Shown piece by piece: positions 62,101 through 64,000 of a stretch of 64,000 nucleotides of DNA. The position numbers and the translations under genes were made by a program. Each line of letters starts with the position of its first letter. The stretch's first letter is position 1. Source of the DNA: Trebouxia sp. TZW2008 (Eukaryota > Chlorophyta > Trebouxiophyceae > Trebouxiales > Trebouxiaceae); NCBI GenBank assembly GCA_002118135.1, contig BDIU01000066.1:1-64000 (forward strand). The letters are read 5' to 3'. The notes below the pieces were generated by a model. It was not told where the DNA came from and searched no databases. It worked only from the letters and a program-made list of their open reading frames with translations.

Positions 62101-64000
62101 TTCATCAGCCAGCATGGGCGTAAGGGACATGAAAGGCCAGGACCCACGCATCTGATTGCCTGCAGAGTTTACACTCGTTCATTCTAGATGTGTGCTAGAC
62201 AGGCTCAGCAGGCCCAGCTAGGTATGTATCGGAGCAATCACTGTCTCTGACCAGTTCGGCAGCAATCCTCCTCTTTATGTTTGGTGATGGTGCATCAAAT
62301 GATGCATAGCAAATGGAAATGTACAGACTGAGGGATTGCAATCAGAGGGCCATCAGCAAATGCCTTGCAGGTATATGTTTGATCTTATCATTAGCACAAC
62401 ATGCATGCACAGCTGTCTTGACCTTTGTGCTGCAGATCATAAACCAGACAAGTCAGGTGCTAGGAGCGGTGCACATTCAATGCTGAAACAATGTGATGTG
62501 GGTCAGAGACTGATGCGCATGCAACACTGTAACAGCATGCAGTGGCTGCAGTACTGGTGCACATTCACTAGTGTGACAGCATGCAGTGATTGTCGAACTG
62601 GTGCACACTTCACACTGTGACAGCATGCAGTGCTTGCAGTACTGGTGGATATTGAATACTGTGACAGCATGCAAGGCTTGCAGTTTTGGTGCACAAAGCT
62701 GTATGCTTTGCAATGAGCTCTTGATAGTGGTGTGCCTGTCCATGCCATTATATAAATAGGCGTCTGCTGCTGCAATGGGCAGTATGGGCTGATGTCTAGA
62801 CAGGAACGTTTCATGTCACAGTCAACATTGTTGCACAGCAGCGTCTGTCATCTGCACAGGCTGTTGAGGCATTAGCTGATTTTGAGCCAGCTGTTCAGAG
62901 GCAATGGCTTCAGGCTACATAGGCTTGTATTTTGCCTTTGTTGAAATTCAAGATATTGCATACCTGTTTTCTGGCCGAAGGGTTTTGGCTGCCAGGGGTA
63001 AGCAACACCACCTGATCCAGCGCTCCAACTCTGAGTGTTTGGGTTGCTGTTCTCATCGCTGAAGGACTCATCTGCAGCAGCATCAAGTTGATCTTACACC
63101 TGCTAAGAGGCCACAGCGTCGCCAGCCTAGGTCTGGGAAAAACGGGTAGTCACTGGCGCAGAATGCAGCCTGTCAATCGCAGCGCAGCCAGCACAAGGCA
63201 TGGGTGGTGTCATGCTTGGAAGGCTCATCAGAACTTTACTAAGGTACTGCTTTGATTGGTTCAGACAGTGTAAAGTCTGGCTCGGACTGAGTGTCAGACA
63301 GCAAGCATGCCACACACCAATGCATTCAGTTCAGAACAGCAGACACTCATTACCTTGGTACCTTCCTGAAGCCTTGGCATAAGCCTTTCGCAGGCCTTTT
63401 GGCGTGGTCATTTGCGGGCTCGGCTTGACGGCCGCCCCGCAGTTAGACTTGTCAGAGCCAGACTGGGAGGGCTTGCGCTCGACCGTGTACGCGTCTCGCT
63501 TGCGACGTCGATGGCATATGACGCATAGCACCACCGCTGTCAGCACCAGAACCACAACGCAGAAACCTCCGACCGTGGTGATAGACAGCAGGAGAACATG
63601 TGAGCCCTTCGCCCCGAGTGTGGCTGCCGCGGAAGCATCAGCCAGACCAGCAAGAGCAGGTGGCAGGCCTGCTGCGGCTGCCGGAGCGGCGGCAGGTCCA
63701 GACGCGTTGGTATCTGTAGCAGTGGGCGGGCTCAGACCGCTGATGGACGAGTTTCTCGGTGTACCTGCAATAGTACACTGTGCAACGTTGCATCAGGGCA
63801 TGCAATGTTTGCTAGTTACCAGAATACTCACTGTCATCACCGTCGTGCAGCTGCAACACTAATGTGGAGCCAAGCTTAGCCAGAGCGCAGCAAGCACAGC
63901 TTTTGCAGATGCTGCACAGCGCTCAGGCTGGCATGCATGGTGCTTTGACACCGTAGCAAGCTTGGCTTACTGCAGCGACATCAGCAGCTTTGAGAGACTA
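53132..64000 (-). CDS. Large single-span membrane protein with Ser/Pro/Gln-rich cytoplasmic region (5' end off right edge)
   Basis: Not recognised as a known family. Exons (minus) in phase: 63764-63354, 63092-62964, 62159-61995, 61149-61016, 60417-60159, 59407-59016, 58480-58064, 57658-57470, 56755-56614, 55973-55833, 55424-55262, 54676-54508, and a terminal exon about 53303-53132. Visible order: a Pro/Ala-rich extracellular stretch, a membrane span (FCVVVLVLTAVVLCVICH) with a basic stop-transfer HRRRKRD, then more than 800 residues of low-complexity cytoplasmic sequence. The latter includes QKANPMG-type repeats (exon 6), SLQQPSS repeats (exon 7), PSPPSPLQRASAASLAPS (exon 9) and ALQGLRGTASRSS (exon 10). 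The end is EYDVEVDELV. No kinase or enzyme domain seen. The phase of the last junction does not fit directly, so an exon is probably missing between 54508 and 53303. It may be a scaffold or receptor-like adaptor. Confidence 0.7.
55040..55300 (-). repeat. copies of the 55424-55262 exon 3' edge (about 115-bp unit, 2-3 copies)
   Basis: GTGCTCACCTAGC-GC-G-TTGT plus GATGTGCATGACTGCCTGA and CAGACAACTCCTGTTAGCAA recur at about 55075, 55185 and 55265. Each unit carries the CTAG/GTGAGC donor on the minus strand. Confidence 0.92.
56035..56165 (-). repeat. copy of the 55973-55833 exon 5' edge in the upstream intron
   Basis: GTGCCCCTCAGACCCTGGAG, CGCAG-G-A-GC-CCAGGACT and CTTCTG-TGAA-AGGCTG-CCTG are shared between 55900-55980 and 56080-56160, about 180 bp apart. 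Confidence 0.92.
56425..56475 (-). repeat. copy of the 56755-56614 exon 3' edge downstream
   Basis: TTGCCTG-GGCAAAGTTATGAG and AGGCATAGGCACATACT repeat the true edge TACCTGTGGCAAAGTTGG and GGGCATGGGCACATACT at 56611-56653. Confidence 0.85.
56840..57060 (-). repeat. two copies of the 56755-56614 exon 5' edge upstream
   Basis: CGCTGCAAAGGCGAAGGGG and CAC-TGGTTCACCTGCACCC-AGCCACA at 56865-56925, and a weaker copy at 57005-57060, repeat 56717-56775. Period about 145 bp. Confidence 0.9.
59160..59320 (-). repeat. coding minisatellite, QKANPMG-type heptad/octad units
   Basis: Seven or eight units built on TTTGCCTT(C/T)TGGCCCA or CCAGT (plus strand) encode repeats such as QKANPMG, QKATGLD and QRANFMG within the exon at 59407-59016. 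Frame is kept through all units. Confidence 0.9.
59455..59560 (+). repeat. dispersed repeat family R1, copy
   Basis: ATGTGCTAGACAGGCTCAGC, GGCCCAGCTAGGTACGT and GCCATCAACTGTCTCC match copies at 44505 and 62190. Confidence 0.85.
59925..60125 (-). repeat. composite dispersed repeat R1 + R2 + partial R1
   Basis: In reverse orientation: R1 (59995-59930), a (GATT)n tract at 59990-60004, R2 (60090-60005) and again the R1 head (60118-60070, GGGCCTGCTGAGCCAGTCTG). The minus strand is open across it, including GEAYLLPASHLCGHRNQ and [14 protein letters not shown]. The joined order suggests that R1 and R2 are parts of one longer element. Confidence 0.75.
60430..60615 (-). repeat. duplicate of the 60417-60159 exon (5' two thirds)
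   Basis: The copy reads MLEEEQEQTGHACQRANLRV, then PPDPQATPTHDEPTPLSSL, matching MLEEEQGQAGRPPERGPLRV and PDPQASPTPDEPTPLSSL of the modelled exon. Period about 185 bp. It has its own AG acceptor and stays open, so mutually exclusive or alternative exon use is possible. Confidence 0.92.
61150..61490 (-). repeat. three copies of the 61149-61016 exon 5' edge in the upstream intron
   Basis: GCAGCAAAGATG-, TTGCTGGG-TGATACTGTCCTGC and CATGC blocks recur with starts near 61141 (real), 61251, 61355 and 61466, units of 105-110 bp. Confidence 0.92.
61795..61925 (-). repeat. copy of the 62159-61995 exon 3' edge downstream
   Basis: GCTGTGCCTGACTGTACCTG, CAGCTT--AAGGCAGA and ATTGAGAGCTCTG at 61828-61893 repeat 61978-62035 (about 145 bp apart), donor included. 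Confidence 0.93.
62185..62270 (+). repeat. dispersed repeat family R1, copy
   Basis: TGTGCTAGACAGGCTCAGCA and GGCCCAGCTAGGTATGTA, then GGAGCAATCACTGTCTCTG. Confidence 0.85.
62500..62700. repeat. about 53-bp tandem repeat, 4 units
   Basis: TGTGACAGCATGCAGTG, CTTGCAGTACTGGTG and GCACA-T blocks recur at about 62525, 62570, 62617 and 62660 within the intron between the exons at 63092-62964 and 62159-61995. Confidence 0.9.

Noticed and set aside
1..64000. tRNA, rRNA, CRISPR or bacterial-type operon features
   Set aside because: Scanned for B-box-like GGTTCGA words, clover-leaf arms and regularly spaced short repeats with unique spacers. None convincing; the regular repeats are exon-edge duplications.

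Overview
The window is nuclear DNA from an intron-rich eukaryote, most likely a green alga and probably a trebouxiophyte-like one. I infer this from several things: mixed base composition with many TGCA-type words, plant-type gene families (deoxynucleoside kinase with an N-terminal helix-hairpin-helix-like domain, plant-type GST, TM9SF, Pro-rich extensin-like stalks), a flagellar nexin-dynein regulatory complex gene, and very small intergenic spaces. No rRNA, tRNA, CRISPR array or bacterial operon was seen. All gene models were built by hand from GT-AG or GC-AG splice sites and reading-frame phase. The phase agrees at nearly every junction.

Layout, left to right. (1) 1-1178 minus: part of a DRC5/TCTE1-like gene, running off the left edge. 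(2) 1760-7151 plus: a complete 7-exon TM9SF protein. (3) 7558-11045 minus: a kelch-repeat protein. (4) 11399-11851 plus: an intronless DUF2141 protein of bacterial type. (5) 13140-13790 minus: the end of an unidentified gene made of tandem exon copies, then a 371-bp fold-back at 14395-14765. (6) 15038-18886 minus: deoxynucleoside kinase. (7) 19194-21134 plus: CMS1. (8) 22077-23297 plus: a CRAL-TRIO protein. (9) 24342-25924 plus: the box C/D snoRNP assembly factor BCD1. (10) 26520-32696 minus: a SAPS-domain PP6/SIT4 regulatory subunit. (11) 33863-36579 minus: an LRR protein with a Pro-rich stalk and one membrane span. (12) 37437-45727 minus: an 11-exon threonyl-tRNA synthetase. (13) 46462-51118 minus: a 10-exon GST-family protein. 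(14) 51253-51537 and 51549-52589 plus: a CHCH-like protein and a CCNDBP1/GCIP-like protein only 11 bp apart, a candidate dicistronic transcript. (15) 53132 to beyond 64000 minus: a large Ser/Pro/Gln-rich single-span membrane protein whose N-terminus lies off the right edge.

Functions are mostly housekeeping: translation (ThrRS), ribosome and snoRNP biogenesis (CMS1, BCD1), nucleotide salvage (dNK), secretory pathway (TM9SF, CRAL-TRIO), phosphatase regulation (SAPS), redox (GST) and cilia (DRC5). Several pairs are divergent with 0.1-0.6 kb between starts (DRC5/TM9SF, kelch/DUF2141, dNK/CMS1, GST/CHCH), so shared promoters are likely.

The most striking property is shared across the window. In most multi-exon genes the introns contain decayed tandem copies of the neighbouring exon edge, splice site included. 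These explain much of the intron length and appear at about twenty exon borders. Other elements include three copies of a roughly 170-bp TA-flanked terminal-inverted-repeat element (pogo/Tc1-mariner-like), a second dispersed repeat family, and a G-rich telomere-like minisatellite inside an intron.
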